Positions 8,160-16,855 of a stretch of DNA of 64,000 bases are shown here, in pieces; position 1 is the first letter of the stretch; each line of letters opens with the position of its first letter. The notes beneath the pieces are model-generated. The model ran no database searches. It saw only the letters and a list, made by a program, of their open reading frames with translations, and was not told the origin of the DNA. Where the stretch lies: the NCBI RefSeq assembly GCF_030811855.1, contig NZ_JAUSRN010000015.1, forward strand, positions 104,839 to 168,838, given 5' to 3'. A program made the translations under genes and the position numbers. Source of the stretch: Variovorax paradoxus. GTDB lineage: Bacteria; Pseudomonadota; Gammaproteobacteria; Burkholderiales; Burkholderiaceae_C.

Positions 8160-9050
8160 TCAGCCAGAGGTCGGCGAATCATCCGCGACGCTCACCGCGA
8201 CCTTCCAGTCGGCAACCTGAGTCAGAAAATTCTCGACGGGACCGACGAGTTCGGGTTTGCTCACCTGCACGCTCACCAGTCGGATTTCGACGCGCGGGTG
8301 CCGTAGTCCTAGTGGAATGGGAAGCACCTCATCGGTGCTTGCGGTCTTTGTGTTGATCGCGGGCGAGCCGGGCAGCCTTTTCACCAAGAGCCTGACCTCC
8401 TGTTGCCCTTGGTACTTGGAGGGCAGGAAGAACGCGCCCGCACGATTGACCCTCGGAGGAACCAAGGGGCGGCTGAGGCGACGCATCGAAACCTCTCTCA
8501 GCACCGCGAACGGGTGGTCAGCTTGCATGTTCGCCACGTCGTAGGCAACGCGCCGAAGTTCGCTTCGTTCTTGGATGGGGACAACTTCCAGATTCAAGCG
8601 GATCGGCCCAAAGCGCCTGCCCCACAGTTCTTTGTTGGGCTGCGCCAAGGTCAATGACAGGGAGAACATGTCCTGCGCGAGCTCGTCCAGCATGCGTCCT
8701 CCGTTGGCATCCCTGGCGAGGTACCCGTCGAGGTCGAAGCGCTGAGCGAACAGCTCCAGCTCTCCCCAACGAATATGCTTTGCGACGGCGTGCAGCCAAA
8801 TTTCGCGGCTGCCGATGATCTTGCTGAACGCGGTGAGGTCGGTGTGGTGTCCAAAGACGCCGCCGACCAGCCGAGGAAAGCAGATGTCCCACAAGGCATC
8901 CGCAAACAGGTGCCGTCCATCGGGCCGCTCTGTGATCACATGGTCGGTCGCAATCAGACGGTCGAAATTCAGCCCCCCTGCCCACGCGAGCTGGCCAAGC
9001 TCCTCTCGAAAGACGGCGCCGATGGTGGGTGGCGGAAAAGGTTGAGGCAT
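8160..9050 (-). CDS. DUF2971-like protein
   Basis: 296 aa. The centre reads like DUF2971: GHHTDLTAFSKIIGSREIWL (equivalent of the family's 'YTs..l..Il.s..lwlt' segment), a Glu-containing helix, then DMFSLSLT and ELWGRRFG, corresponding to the 'slS...lWa.ya' part. DUF2971 proteins resemble ADP-ribosyltransferases in layout and are frequent in phage-defence and toxin contexts. No catalytic residue set can be confirmed by eye. No clear ribosome site precedes the ATG at 9050. Confidence 0.5.
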   Translation of the reverse strand: MPQPFPPPTIGAVFREELGQLAWAGGLNFDRLIATDHVITERPDGRHLFADALWDICFPRLVGGVFGHHTDLTAFSKIIGSREIWLHAVAKHIRWGELELFAQRFDLDGYLARDANGGRMLDELAQDMFSLSLTLAQPNKELWGRRFGPIRLNLEVVPIQERSELRRVAYDVANMQADHPFAVLREVSMRRLSRPLVPPRVNRAGAFFLPSKYQGQQEVRLLVKRLPGSPAINTKTASTDEVLPIPLGLRHPRVEIRLVSVQVSKPELVGPVENFLTQVADWKVAVSVADDSPTSG

Positions 9051-9661
9051 CGCTGAAATAATTGTTGTCGCTCGGTCTCGGCGAAGTGCGCGAGCGAGTG
9101 GCGAGACAGTGGCGCCGCAAAGTCCGACGGCTCGGCCGCCGCGCTTGGGTCCAGCGTCGATCAGGGACGCGCAACTCTAACCCACTATAAGCAGGCATTT
9201 ACGTGGGTTAGGGTTTGCTGAAAATATAGGCAATAGTACCGCCGGGTGGCCGACGGCCTAGTGAGAGCGGTACGTGCCACTTACCCGGCCGCGAACGAAG
9301 CTTTGGGCAGAGTGCGGAACGATCCACGTCATGCAACGACAAACTTCGAGTGCCTGCTTCTGTTAATGAGACTGGACCCGATCACTCGCGATCAACGCCT
9401 GGACGGCAGCTACGGCGATTACCCGTCGTTCGACGAACGTAGCCTTGGGTGTTCAAGTAGCAGCGCACCCGCTTGGCCTTCGAAGTCCCGCGAGGATCTA
9501 CCGTGGTGCACAGCAGGTGTCGACCTGCGCCATAGAAGAAGTTCTAGCGGCTCGCCCGAGCGGCTGTCAACGCGCAGCCATACGCCTCGTCGCGAGGAAT
9601 CGACACGGGGCTTGCCCGCCTCTCGACCCGATACGGGGTAAGCTAGACGCAGGAGGTGTCG
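9051..9661. other. Intergenic gap of about 610 bp without a supported gene
   Basis: No convincing coding sequence is seen. The open frames here have Arg/Ser-rich composition typical of non-coding frames in GC-rich DNA. The stretch 9170-9240 is locally AT-rich and contains a 9-bp inverted repeat (9177-9211), so it likely holds the promoter of the DUF2971-like gene. The right edge holds the AGGAGG ribosome site (9651-9656) of the next gene. Confidence 0.4.
9177..9211. promoter_or_regulatory. 9-bp inverted repeat in AT-rich promoter region
   Basis: CTAACCCAC (9177-9185) pairs perfectly with GTGGGTTAG (9203-9211) across 17 bp. It lies about 130 bp upstream of the DUF2971-like start in an AT-rich patch, and no T-run follows. 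It resembles an operator for a dimeric regulator that is not identified here. Confidence 0.35.
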
Positions 9662-10669
9662 ATGACGCTCGTCGCGCGAGGAGATTTTCCTGGCAACGTC
9701 TTTCGTCTGCTTGGCAGAGACGAGAACAGTGCGACCTTCGCTCTCGGTTGGACGCTCGAAGTGAGCCCTCAATTCGCGAGCCTCTTCGCCGAGCGCGTCG
9801 CCGGTCGGAAGCTTTCGGCGACCGACCGTTTCTTCCGCCTGCAGCAATCCGGCGCGGACAAGGGCTTCACGGACTTGGAGATGCGCTTCGGCGACGAGCT
9901 GCACGCCATCGTCGAGGCGAAGGTGGGTTGGCTCGTGCCTTCCGCGGACCAACTGCGCCGATACCGGCCCAGGCTCAATGAAAAGGGCCTGTCTCGCTCG
10001 AAACTCGCGATGGTCTCGGTCAGCGCCGCGACGGCCGAGGTCGCGCGCTTGAGCCTCGCTCGCGAGATCGACGGTGTCAGAGTCCAACATCTGTCTTGGG
10101 GCGACGTCCGCGCGATCGCGAAGAAGGCGCGCCAGCTCGCGCCAGGCTTTGAGGAGAAGCTCTGGCTGCGCGAACTCATCGTTCACTTGGGAGAATTCGC
10201 AGCAATGGACCGCGTTCGTGACAACCTCGTCTATGTCGTCTCGCTTGGCTCCGCGCCGATGCGCGAAGGCGGGAGCCACACCTGGATCGATGTGATCGAG
10301 AAGGACGGTAGCTACTTCCATCCGGTGGGCCGCGGCTGGCCTTCGCAGCCGCCCAACTACGTTGCGTTCCGCTACCGCGGCCGTGTCAGGTCAGTCCATC
10401 GCGTGGAGAGCTACGAAATCTTCCCCGACGTGTCGAAGAAGAACCGGCTGTGGATCTCCACCGACTCCGACCACTTCGTCTACAAGCTCGGCCCCGCCAT
10501 GAGGCCCACCGGGGAGCTGCGCGCGGCCACGCCCGACGACACGGTCAAACGCAGCGCGCGCGTCTGGTGCGCGATCGACACCTTGCTCTCCGGCGAATTT
10601 AAGTCTCTCGGCGACGCGCGCGACGAGACGAAGAGACGCCTCGCGGCGGCCGAAGCCGGAGCGGGTTGA
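9662..10669 (+). CDS. PD-(D/E)XK nuclease-like protein
   Basis: 335 aa. ATG 9662 was chosen because AGGAGG (9651-9656) sits five bases before it; a GTG at 9656 would overlap that site. The N-terminal 130 residues contain a conserved core of the restriction-endonuclease fold: a Glu/Asp-bearing strand (TDLEMRFGDEL) followed by HAIVEAKVGW, which fits the D...ExK active site, about 35 residues before a helix. The C-terminal 150 residues are beta-rich, including YVAFRYRGRVRSVHRVESYEI, possibly a nucleic-acid or ligand-sensing domain. It may be a stand-alone nuclease effector. The fold is inferred from the motif only. Confidence 0.55.
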   Translation: MTLVARGDFPGNVFRLLGRDENSATFALGWTLEVSPQFASLFAERVAGRKLSATDRFFRLQQSGADKGFTDLEMRFGDELHAIVEAKVGWLVPSADQLRRYRPRLNEKGLSRSKLAMVSVSAATAEVARLSLAREIDGVRVQHLSWGDVRAIAKKARQLAPGFEEKLWLRELIVHLGEFAAMDRVRDNLVYVVSLGSAPMREGGSHTWIDVIEKDGSYFHPVGRGWPSQPPNYVAFRYRGRVRSVHRVESYEIFPDVSKKNRLWISTDSDHFVYKLGPAMRPTGELRAATPDDTVKRSARVWCAIDTLLSGEFKSLGDARDETKRRLAAAEAGAG

Positions 10670-10708
10670 CGCCTGGCATCGCCGCGCGCGGCCCGCAGTC
10701 GGGTAGCC

Positions 10709-11194
10709 CTATCTGCCGAGGATGAAAAGGCAAAGCGTCTCGTCAGTTTCCGACGACGTCCACGTTTCGTCCTTGCGGATGAAGCCAAGCTTGACGAGCG
10801 TGGTCTGCATTCGGCCGTTGTCCACGCCCGTGGTGGCGAACACCCCCTCGCCTGGCGTCTGCGCGATCAGGGGATCGCATAGGAGCCACGATTTCCCGCC
10901 AACCATCGTTGGCTCGACGCTGACCCACCCAAGCTCGAAGGGGTAAGTCGCAAGGGGCAGCGGCACGCCAGAACGCTCAGTCACCCGTTTCCGATAGGAC
11001 TCTCTCGGGCGCTTCAACCCGGCCACGCCGATCAGCCGCCCGCCGTCGCGCAAGAACGCAAGCAGGCGCGCGCGCACAATCAGCTCGGGGAGCCCATCGG
11101 CCGCGATCTTGCCGGCGGAGATTGCCAGCTTTCGAAACTCTTCCAGTTCGATCTCGGAGCAGTTCGCCGGGATCCTGGTTTCGCACACGCGCAT
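10709..11194 (-). CDS. GNAT-family N-acetyltransferase
   Basis: 161 aa from the ATG at 11194, which has AGGAGG upstream; a longer frame from 11302 lacks this. The layout matches GNAT enzymes that acetylate small molecules or protein N-termini with acetyl-CoA: GRLIGVAGLKRP (strand 2/3), YPFELGWVSVEPTMVGGKSW (strand 4 and the acetyl-CoA loop), GVFATTGVDNGRM and a C-terminal strand TLCLFILGR. The usual R/Q-x-x-G-x-G/A loop is weak (MVGGKSW), so cofactor binding may be altered. It is convergent with the nuclease-like gene, with 39 bases between them. Confidence 0.7.
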   Translation of the reverse strand: MRVCETRIPANCSEIELEEFRKLAISAGKIAADGLPELIVRARLLAFLRDGGRLIGVAGLKRPRESYRKRVTERSGVPLPLATYPFELGWVSVEPTMVGGKSWLLCDPLIAQTPGEGVFATTGVDNGRMQTTLVKLGFIRKDETWTSSETDETLCLFILGR

Positions 11195-11472
11195 CGGAAC
11201 CTCCTGGCTCCAATGGGAGCGCGAAGATTTTCGCATTTGTCTCCGGCCGCGCTGCCCTCTCCAGCTTGCGCATGTGATGGCCTCTGTCATGTCGAGTCGC
11301 ATTTCTGGAGAAGAGATCGTTAGATGTCAGAAGATCGCGCATGAGCCGACTGTCCAATCGTCTCTCTCAGGGTGTGGAATTCCAGACTTGCTTCTACGCC
11401 AGTGGCTCCGCCGGCTGAATGTACCCATGTGCGGCGCTTGGGTTGAGCGGTCGCGTCCAAGGATCTCGGCCT
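11195..11472. other. Intergenic 278-bp stretch, nothing recognised
   Basis: Between the GNAT start and the helicase stop no gene, repeat or clear terminator was found. The part next to 11194 must hold the GNAT promoter. Confidence 0.3.
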
Positions 11473-14400
11473 CTAGATGACCTGTGAATCGGACCGCAGA
11501 TCGCCAGGCGCTTCCAACAATCCTGCCGCGTCACCAAAATACGGATACTTGCGCCATTCGTTTCGATCGCCCACGACGTAGAGCCGACGCTTGGCACGGC
11601 TCGCGGCGACGTTCAAAAGATTGGGGCGTTGCGACGCCCATTGTTTCGCACCCGGCTTGCTCGGATTGCCACCCAAGACCAAGATCACCACGTCGGACTC
11701 CTTGCCTTGTGCCGTATGAATCGTTCCGACCTGAATGCCTGAGGCTTGCTGCGCGATCTGCCGCAGCCGGCGAACGACGGCGCGGAATGGTGAGATCAGG
11801 AAGATTTCGCGTGGCGCGACGCCGGACCTCAGAAGCCGGCCGATCAAGTCTTCTACCGCATGACCCTCGTGCTCGATCCAGTGTCCGTCGGCATTGCCGC
11901 CTTCGACGTGCATCCATTGGCTTTCAGGCAAATCAATGGCCGCGCGCGGCGTAGTCCCGAACACCATCAAGCCGCCGTATGCAATGGCGTTCGAGATGGC
12001 AAACATGGGCTGGTCGCAGCGACGGTGAACACGCAGCGGCGCACCAACCCACAGCGGTTCATCATCGGTCTTCAGCGTCGTGCCGTAGCGGCTGATCCGA
12101 TCGGAAAGCTGCTGCACCGACGTGCGGCCCGGCAGCCAAGTCTCGGCGACCTCGAAATGTCGACGCAACGCCTGTTGCGCGGTAAATGGAATCGTCACTA
12201 CCGGTTCAAGTTGAAGCGGATCGCCGACGACGACCGATCGTTTTGCCCGCCAGATCGCGCCGGCCGCGAGCTGCGGTGCCGCTTGTCCAGCCTCGTCGAT
12301 CAACAGCCAGCCCAACGACTCCTGACCCAAGTGAGAGAACAAGCGGTCGAACGATGCGAATGTGGTGGATACCACCGGCACAAGAAAGAAGAGCGTTGTC
12401 CACGCCGCGCGCACTGCCTCTGGCGCCGCGTCACTCGGCACGCCGCCGGACAAGATGTCCATCGAGCCTTGGAGGCTCTTGCGCATGGTCGAGGGATTGG
12501 CGAGCACAAACGCCTTGTGCAGCGCCAGCGCCGCCAGAAAAACCTTGGCGCGCGCGTCATTCCATGCGGCATCGGCCCAAGGCGAAGACAGCTCTCGGAC
12601 ATCTTCCGCTTCGCGCCATTGCGCAACCATCGGAAACGCGGCGCCAAGTTGATCTTTGGCCGACCGAAGGTGTTCGTTCGCAGCGGCTTGTTCCCGGCGC
12701 AGCGCATCACCAGCAGCGCGGAGCTCTTGCTCCTCACCTTCAATACGTTGGATCTCGGCTGAGTGCTCGGTGAGTTCCTGAACGCTTGTCTCGAGAGCTT
12801 GTCTCGCATCGTCGGTCGCGGCCTCCATGCTCTTGTCCTTGGAGCGCCATTCCTTGAACGCTCGACCCAGAGTCATGACGATTTCGACGAAGCCGGGCCG
12901 ATACTTGCGATGCTGCTCGCGCATGTACTGCATCTCTTCGACCTGTCGTGCGGCTCGGGCGCGTTCCGCTTTCAGCAGCGGTGTTCGGTTGGCCGCGAGC
13001 TGCAGCTTCATTGCATTCGCGTCCAAGGCTTGGTCCGCCGCTGGGATTTCGTGATGCAGAGCGGCCAGCCGCGCATAGGCTTCGTGCGCCTGCACCCGAG
13101 TCCGGCGCAGTGCTTGCTCTTCCGCCACTACGGCCTTGAATTCGGTCGTGGCTTTGCGCCAGTCGAATGGCTGGCCTTCGACGCTCTTGAGCCAGTTCAG
13201 CAGGCCGGCGATGGAAGGATCAGTTGCATGTTGCGCACGCGCTTCCTTGCTGCCGTACCAAAGGCGACTCGTGAACTCGTTGCGATTGGTCTTGTTACCA
13301 AGGCGTGCCGCGACCATGGCCCACGCAGGTGCATCCAGCAGCCGGCTTCCAAACTCCGGAAAATAATCGGTGCCATCAAGCCATGCGGCGTCAACGGCAT
13401 CGATGCCCGGGATCTCCCGCGTGACGTTCTCGACTGCGCCGTTGTTGGCGGAAGCGATGACGATCTCGAAACCTTGGAACTGCTCTTTCCAGATCGAGAT
13501 CACGCGGTTGTACTTGTCCACCTTCCAACGACCCTCGCCCTTGAACGCGTCGTCCGGCCTCGACAGTTCTGACAAGCGCATGGCACGTTCCACCACTACC
13601 GATGCGATCAGGTCGCGCAGCAGTGTCGTCTTTCCGGTCCCCGGCGGGCCATTGACCGCGAACACGCCGCCGTCCGAGCGATGGCTTGCGTCAAGGTCCT
13701 TCGTCATGGCGTTGATCGCGAACTGCTGACTGAAGACGAGTGGATGGTGGCCTTTGCTCGGCCAGCGACCGCGAGGGAACAACGTTGGCGACAGCTGCTC
13801 GAACAGCGCGCTCATGGACTGCCGCACGTCAATGCGGGCTGCAAGCTGCGGCTCATGGGCCAGGAGGTCCTTCAAGCCCTTGCCGATGCTGCCAGCCCTC
13901 GCCGCGGCGGCCACTCGAGCGAGGTCTTTCAAGTAGAAGCTGTTCAGAAAATCGCTGTCTTCTGCAGAATACTGTTTCGACGATGCCACCAGCCCGCAAC
14001 GGATGCGGATGCCGCGATCCGGCAAGAGATCCAGCAAGCCGAGTTGCGTTGCGACGCGCTCTGTGACGGCCAGCAGATCGGAGTAGCTCAGCGGACGTCC
14101 GATGCGGAACCCCATGCCGAGGAGCCGTTGGGCCTCTGCGTCGTCGTCTGCCGCTGCGTAGCCGTGCTCGAAGTCGGTGACGATCTGTTTGGACTTTTCA
14201 TCGAAGCCATCGAGCCATTGACTGCTCGCCGGCGTTGGATCGAGGGTGCGAGAGGCGCCCCACGCACAGCTGGAGAGCACCGATGTGTGGAACAGCGGCC
14301 GGCCGGCGTCTGTTACCGAGAAGGCGAACAAGCAGGTTTCGCCGTCGCTGCGTTCATCGAACGACTCGTCGTCCTTGCCGAGCTTGTCTTCGAGGATGGT

Positions 14401-14640
14401 GCGTACCGCAGAAGTGGCCAGGACGCCGCAATAGACCATAAAGCGTCTGGATGTGCTCTTTGGCGGCCAGCGGTGGAATAGGGCATGGGCTGACTCCCAT
14501 GGCAGCGGCTGCGAAGAGCCGGCTGCGAAGACCGGTTCGCTTTGCTCGTTCGGCGCGACGCGTGGAATGTTCTGCGGTGAAAAAACCTCAATGGCGTGCC
14601 AATAGTCCAGGATCGCAGCCGTGTCGTGCGCGCTGTTCAT
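11473..14640 (-). CDS. UPF1/DNA2-like superfamily 1 helicase
   Basis: 1055 aa. Walker A is GPPGTGKTT at residues 331-339, followed much later by Walker B/motif II WLLIDEAGQA and motif III VVVGDPLQLEP. SF1 motifs V and VI appear as GTIHTAQGKESDVVILVLGG and NVAASRAKRRLYVVGD near the C-terminus. A long charged helical insertion (about 540-690) between motifs Ia and II is probably coiled coil. This is the AAA_11/AAA_12 arrangement of UPF1-like helicases, which translocate on single-stranded nucleic acid. The N-terminal 320 residues are unassigned and no nuclease domain is seen within the protein. It is divergent from a GIY-YIG-like gene at 14879, so the two could share a promoter region. Confidence 0.88.
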   Translation of the reverse strand: MNSAHDTAAILDYWHAIEVFSPQNIPRVAPNEQSEPVFAAGSSQPLPWESAHALFHRWPPKSTSRRFMVYCGVLATSAVRTILEDKLGKDDESFDERSDGETCLFAFSVTDAGRPLFHTSVLSSCAWGASRTLDPTPASSQWLDGFDEKSKQIVTDFEHGYAAADDDAEAQRLLGMGFRIGRPLSYSDLLAVTERVATQLGLLDLLPDRGIRIRCGLVASSKQYSAEDSDFLNSFYLKDLARVAAAARAGSIGKGLKDLLAHEPQLAARIDVRQSMSALFEQLSPTLFPRGRWPSKGHHPLVFSQQFAINAMTKDLDASHRSDGGVFAVNGPPGTGKTTLLRDLIASVVVERAMRLSELSRPDDAFKGEGRWKVDKYNRVISIWKEQFQGFEIVIASANNGAVENVTREIPGIDAVDAAWLDGTDYFPEFGSRLLDAPAWAMVAARLGNKTNRNEFTSRLWYGSKEARAQHATDPSIAGLLNWLKSVEGQPFDWRKATTEFKAVVAEEQALRRTRVQAHEAYARLAALHHEIPAADQALDANAMKLQLAANRTPLLKAERARAARQVEEMQYMREQHRKYRPGFVEIVMTLGRAFKEWRSKDKSMEAATDDARQALETSVQELTEHSAEIQRIEGEEQELRAAGDALRREQAAANEHLRSAKDQLGAAFPMVAQWREAEDVRELSSPWADAAWNDARAKVFLAALALHKAFVLANPSTMRKSLQGSMDILSGGVPSDAAPEAVRAAWTTLFFLVPVVSTTFASFDRLFSHLGQESLGWLLIDEAGQAAPQLAAGAIWRAKRSVVVGDPLQLEPVVTIPFTAQQALRRHFEVAETWLPGRTSVQQLSDRISRYGTTLKTDDEPLWVGAPLRVHRRCDQPMFAISNAIAYGGLMVFGTTPRAAIDLPESQWMHVEGGNADGHWIEHEGHAVEDLIGRLLRSGVAPREIFLISPFRAVVRRLRQIAQQASGIQVGTIHTAQGKESDVVILVLGGNPSKPGAKQWASQRPNLLNVAASRAKRRLYVVGDRNEWRKYPYFGDAAGLLEAPGDLRSDSQVI

Positions 14641-14878
14641 GCTTTGTACTCTCCCTATCGGAAAGTCGATTCTGCATGTAAATCAACGGTGCCGCTCTGC
14701 TTGGTGCTCAGGCCCCACGACGCGGCGACCGAACAGTTTGGCTCTACCGATTTGGCCGAGGGAGCGACTTGCACCAAGCAACATTGCGAAGAAGGCGCTG
14801 GTAAGCAAGCGCCATTGACAAGCCGTAGCAGCTGGTTTTGGTTCAAGGACAGCTGGCGCAGCAGGCCATACTTGCAGA

Positions 14879-15382
14879 ATGAAAACCCATTCACTAACGT
14901 TTTCCGGCGCGCTCATCGAGCGTGGTTTCTGGCTCTATGTCTGGCACGTCCAGTGCGGTGGCAGCGCGATTGTCTATGTGGGGCGCACGGGGGACAGCTC
15001 GTCATGCAATGCGGCCTCTCCCTTTAATCGACTCGGACAGCATTTAGACATACGGGAAAGTGCCTCGGCTAACATGCTTTTGCGCCAAATGCGGCGCAAG
15101 AAAATGGACCCGACGGCGGCGACTTATCGATTGGCGTGTGTCGGCCCCATCTTCAGCGAGACGGACAATTGGGATCAGCACCAGATTCTTCGCAACCGGG
15201 TGGCTGCGATGGAAGCTGCGCTGGGTCGCCACATGAAAGACGGTGATGACCAGGTTGGATTTCCAGGACGCGGCTACGACGTAGTGGGCCAGACGCACAG
15301 CAAACATCCCTTGGACAGGTCGCTCTGGCTGCAGGTCATGGCCAAGCTGACACCTCAACTCGACGAGCTTCCCCCGCCTTGA
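14879..15382 (+). CDS. GIY-YIG-like nuclease domain protein
   Basis: 167 aa. The opening GFWLYVWHV...IVYVGRTGD reproduces the two strands of a GIY-YIG domain (here WLY and VYVGRT), followed by SPFNRLGQHL, which supplies an Arg and a His, and by a helix with a Glu (AMEAALGRHM). GIY-YIG enzymes cut DNA. The 30-residue insertion between strands and helix and the non-canonical residues mean activity is uncertain. Only a weak ribosome site precedes the ATG. It is transcribed away from the SF1 helicase and towards the GHKL/PRTase-like operon. Confidence 0.6.
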   Translation: MKTHSLTFSGALIERGFWLYVWHVQCGGSAIVYVGRTGDSSSCNAASPFNRLGQHLDIRESASANMLLRQMRRKKMDPTAATYRLACVGPIFSETDNWDQHQILRNRVAAMEAALGRHMKDGDDQVGFPGRGYDVVGQTHSKHPLDRSLWLQVMAKLTPQLDELPPP

Positions 15383-15669
15383 AAAATGCGAGGCGAAGTG
15401 AGGTGGTCGTTCACGATCGGACGTGGCGCCATCGCAGGCGGCTGCGGCCTCACTCTGCGAGTCATTTGGTTGAGCCTTGAACTCATGTGGCAAGCTGCGA
15501 CGCTTAGCGCGCGCTCGGCTTGTGTCCGAAAAGGCTTTATTCATGAGGCGCAACTAGGCAATGACGAAAGCTGAGCCGCAGCGCAAGACAGGCCGCTCAG
15601 ACCGGTAGCCGGGCAACGGAGCGCGTATGACGCCGCACGGCTTACACTTTGGCACGTTGATAAGTTCCA

Positions 15670-16851
15670 ATGCCCACCACTTTCACCCGCCCCATTGAGC
15701 TTCCGCTCGATTTGCTCCAGGATTTGCCGGGCCTGGCAGCGGCGGCGTCGGCTGGTGCAGAAGCTGTCTTGAGGGTTCCCGACGAATACGAGGCCATGAT
15801 CAGTGCGCCAGGGCTGCCGTCAGAAGTCTTCGCGATTCAGCGCCTGTTGACATTTGCACGAGCGGGCGCAAGTTTTCGAGTCCAGTGGGGAAGTTCCATC
15901 GCCGAACGTGTCGCCGTATCGGCCGCCCTGTTCCCGCTCTTGGCCGTCGTTCTCTCTTTGAGCGGTGCATCTCATAGCGTTCAAAACAAGACGGACGACG
16001 AGGTTCTCAAGTTCATCGCGACTGCGCGAAAGGCGATCAGCAAATACAGGCTGACGAGCGACCTTTTCTCGCTCAGTCAGATCGCCTTGTGCGCTGACAA
16101 CCGTGGTCAAAGCCGTCCCCGGGACCTCTATGACAGCGCGACCGGATCCGTGGCTCCCCGTGAGAACTTCGAGACAATGGTGCTCGACGTGATCGCACAC
16201 CAGGTCGGAGCATCGGTCCAAACATCCAACACGTTCAAGAATGCGACGGCGCTGGGCGTTATCGTTGCTGAACTGTTTGAGAACACCGACATGCACGGGC
16301 GCCTTGATCTGATGGGGCGACCACTCTCCCCGGATGCGATGCGCGGATTGGCTTTCAAAAGGGTCGTGCTAGCCAAACCCCCACGCAAGGGCGCGCCTAG
16401 AAATACTCCGCCCGAGGCTGTTGATTGCCTCGAGGTGCTTATTTTCGACACAGGCATCGGCTACTACCCTTCCTATACTCGGCGACCGTTGGAAGCGGAC
16501 ACGAGCTTGGCGGAGGAGTGGAAGGTGCTTCACAACTGCCTCGAGCGGCATTTCCACCCTGAGCTTGAAGACAATCGCTCCGGTCATCGAGCCATGGGCC
16601 TTGCAGAAGTATTGCGCTCAATTCAAGCCCTGAAGGGGCGCATTGAGGTGCGCACCGGCCGGCTGTTTGCATATCGCACTTTCATGGACGGTGAACTGCA
16701 AGCGCAGATGGAAGAGGTCAGCACGCGCTTTGCTCACATTGCTTGGCCTCGCCCGAAATTGCTCGACGTCGAGAAAAAGTATCTCGCGATTCCATCAGGG
16801 CACGAGCCAGTCGTCGGGTCGGCCGTTCGTGTCGTGGTCCCTCTGAGTTAA
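15670..16851 (+). CDS. GHKL (HATPase_c) ATPase-domain protein
   Basis: 393 aa with an unassigned N-terminal half and a C-terminal Bergerat-fold ATPase. The N-box is ELFENTD (Glu201, Asn205), the G1 box is DTGIG (260-264) and a G2-type element is HRAMGL (306-311) followed by VRTGRL. These are ATP-binding landmarks of histidine kinases, gyrase B, MutL and Hsp90. No receiver, phospho-His helix or membrane span is seen, so this is not a typical sensor kinase. Its stop is four bases from the ATG of the 742-aa partner, so they are almost certainly one operon. GHKL ATPases with unknown partners are recurrent in phage-defence islands, and that role is inferred here. Confidence 0.75.
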   Translation: MPTTFTRPIELPLDLLQDLPGLAAAASAGAEAVLRVPDEYEAMISAPGLPSEVFAIQRLLTFARAGASFRVQWGSSIAERVAVSAALFPLLAVVLSLSGASHSVQNKTDDEVLKFIATARKAISKYRLTSDLFSLSQIALCADNRGQSRPRDLYDSATGSVAPRENFETMVLDVIAHQVGASVQTSNTFKNATALGVIVAELFENTDMHGRLDLMGRPLSPDAMRGLAFKRVVLAKPPRKGAPRNTPPEAVDCLEVLIFDTGIGYYPSYTRRPLEADTSLAEEWKVLHNCLERHFHPELEDNRSGHRAMGLAEVLRSIQALKGRIEVRTGRLFAYRTFMDGELQAQMEEVSTRFAHIAWPRPKLLDVEKKYLAIPSGHEPVVGSAVRVVVPLS

Positions 16852-16855
16852 TTAG

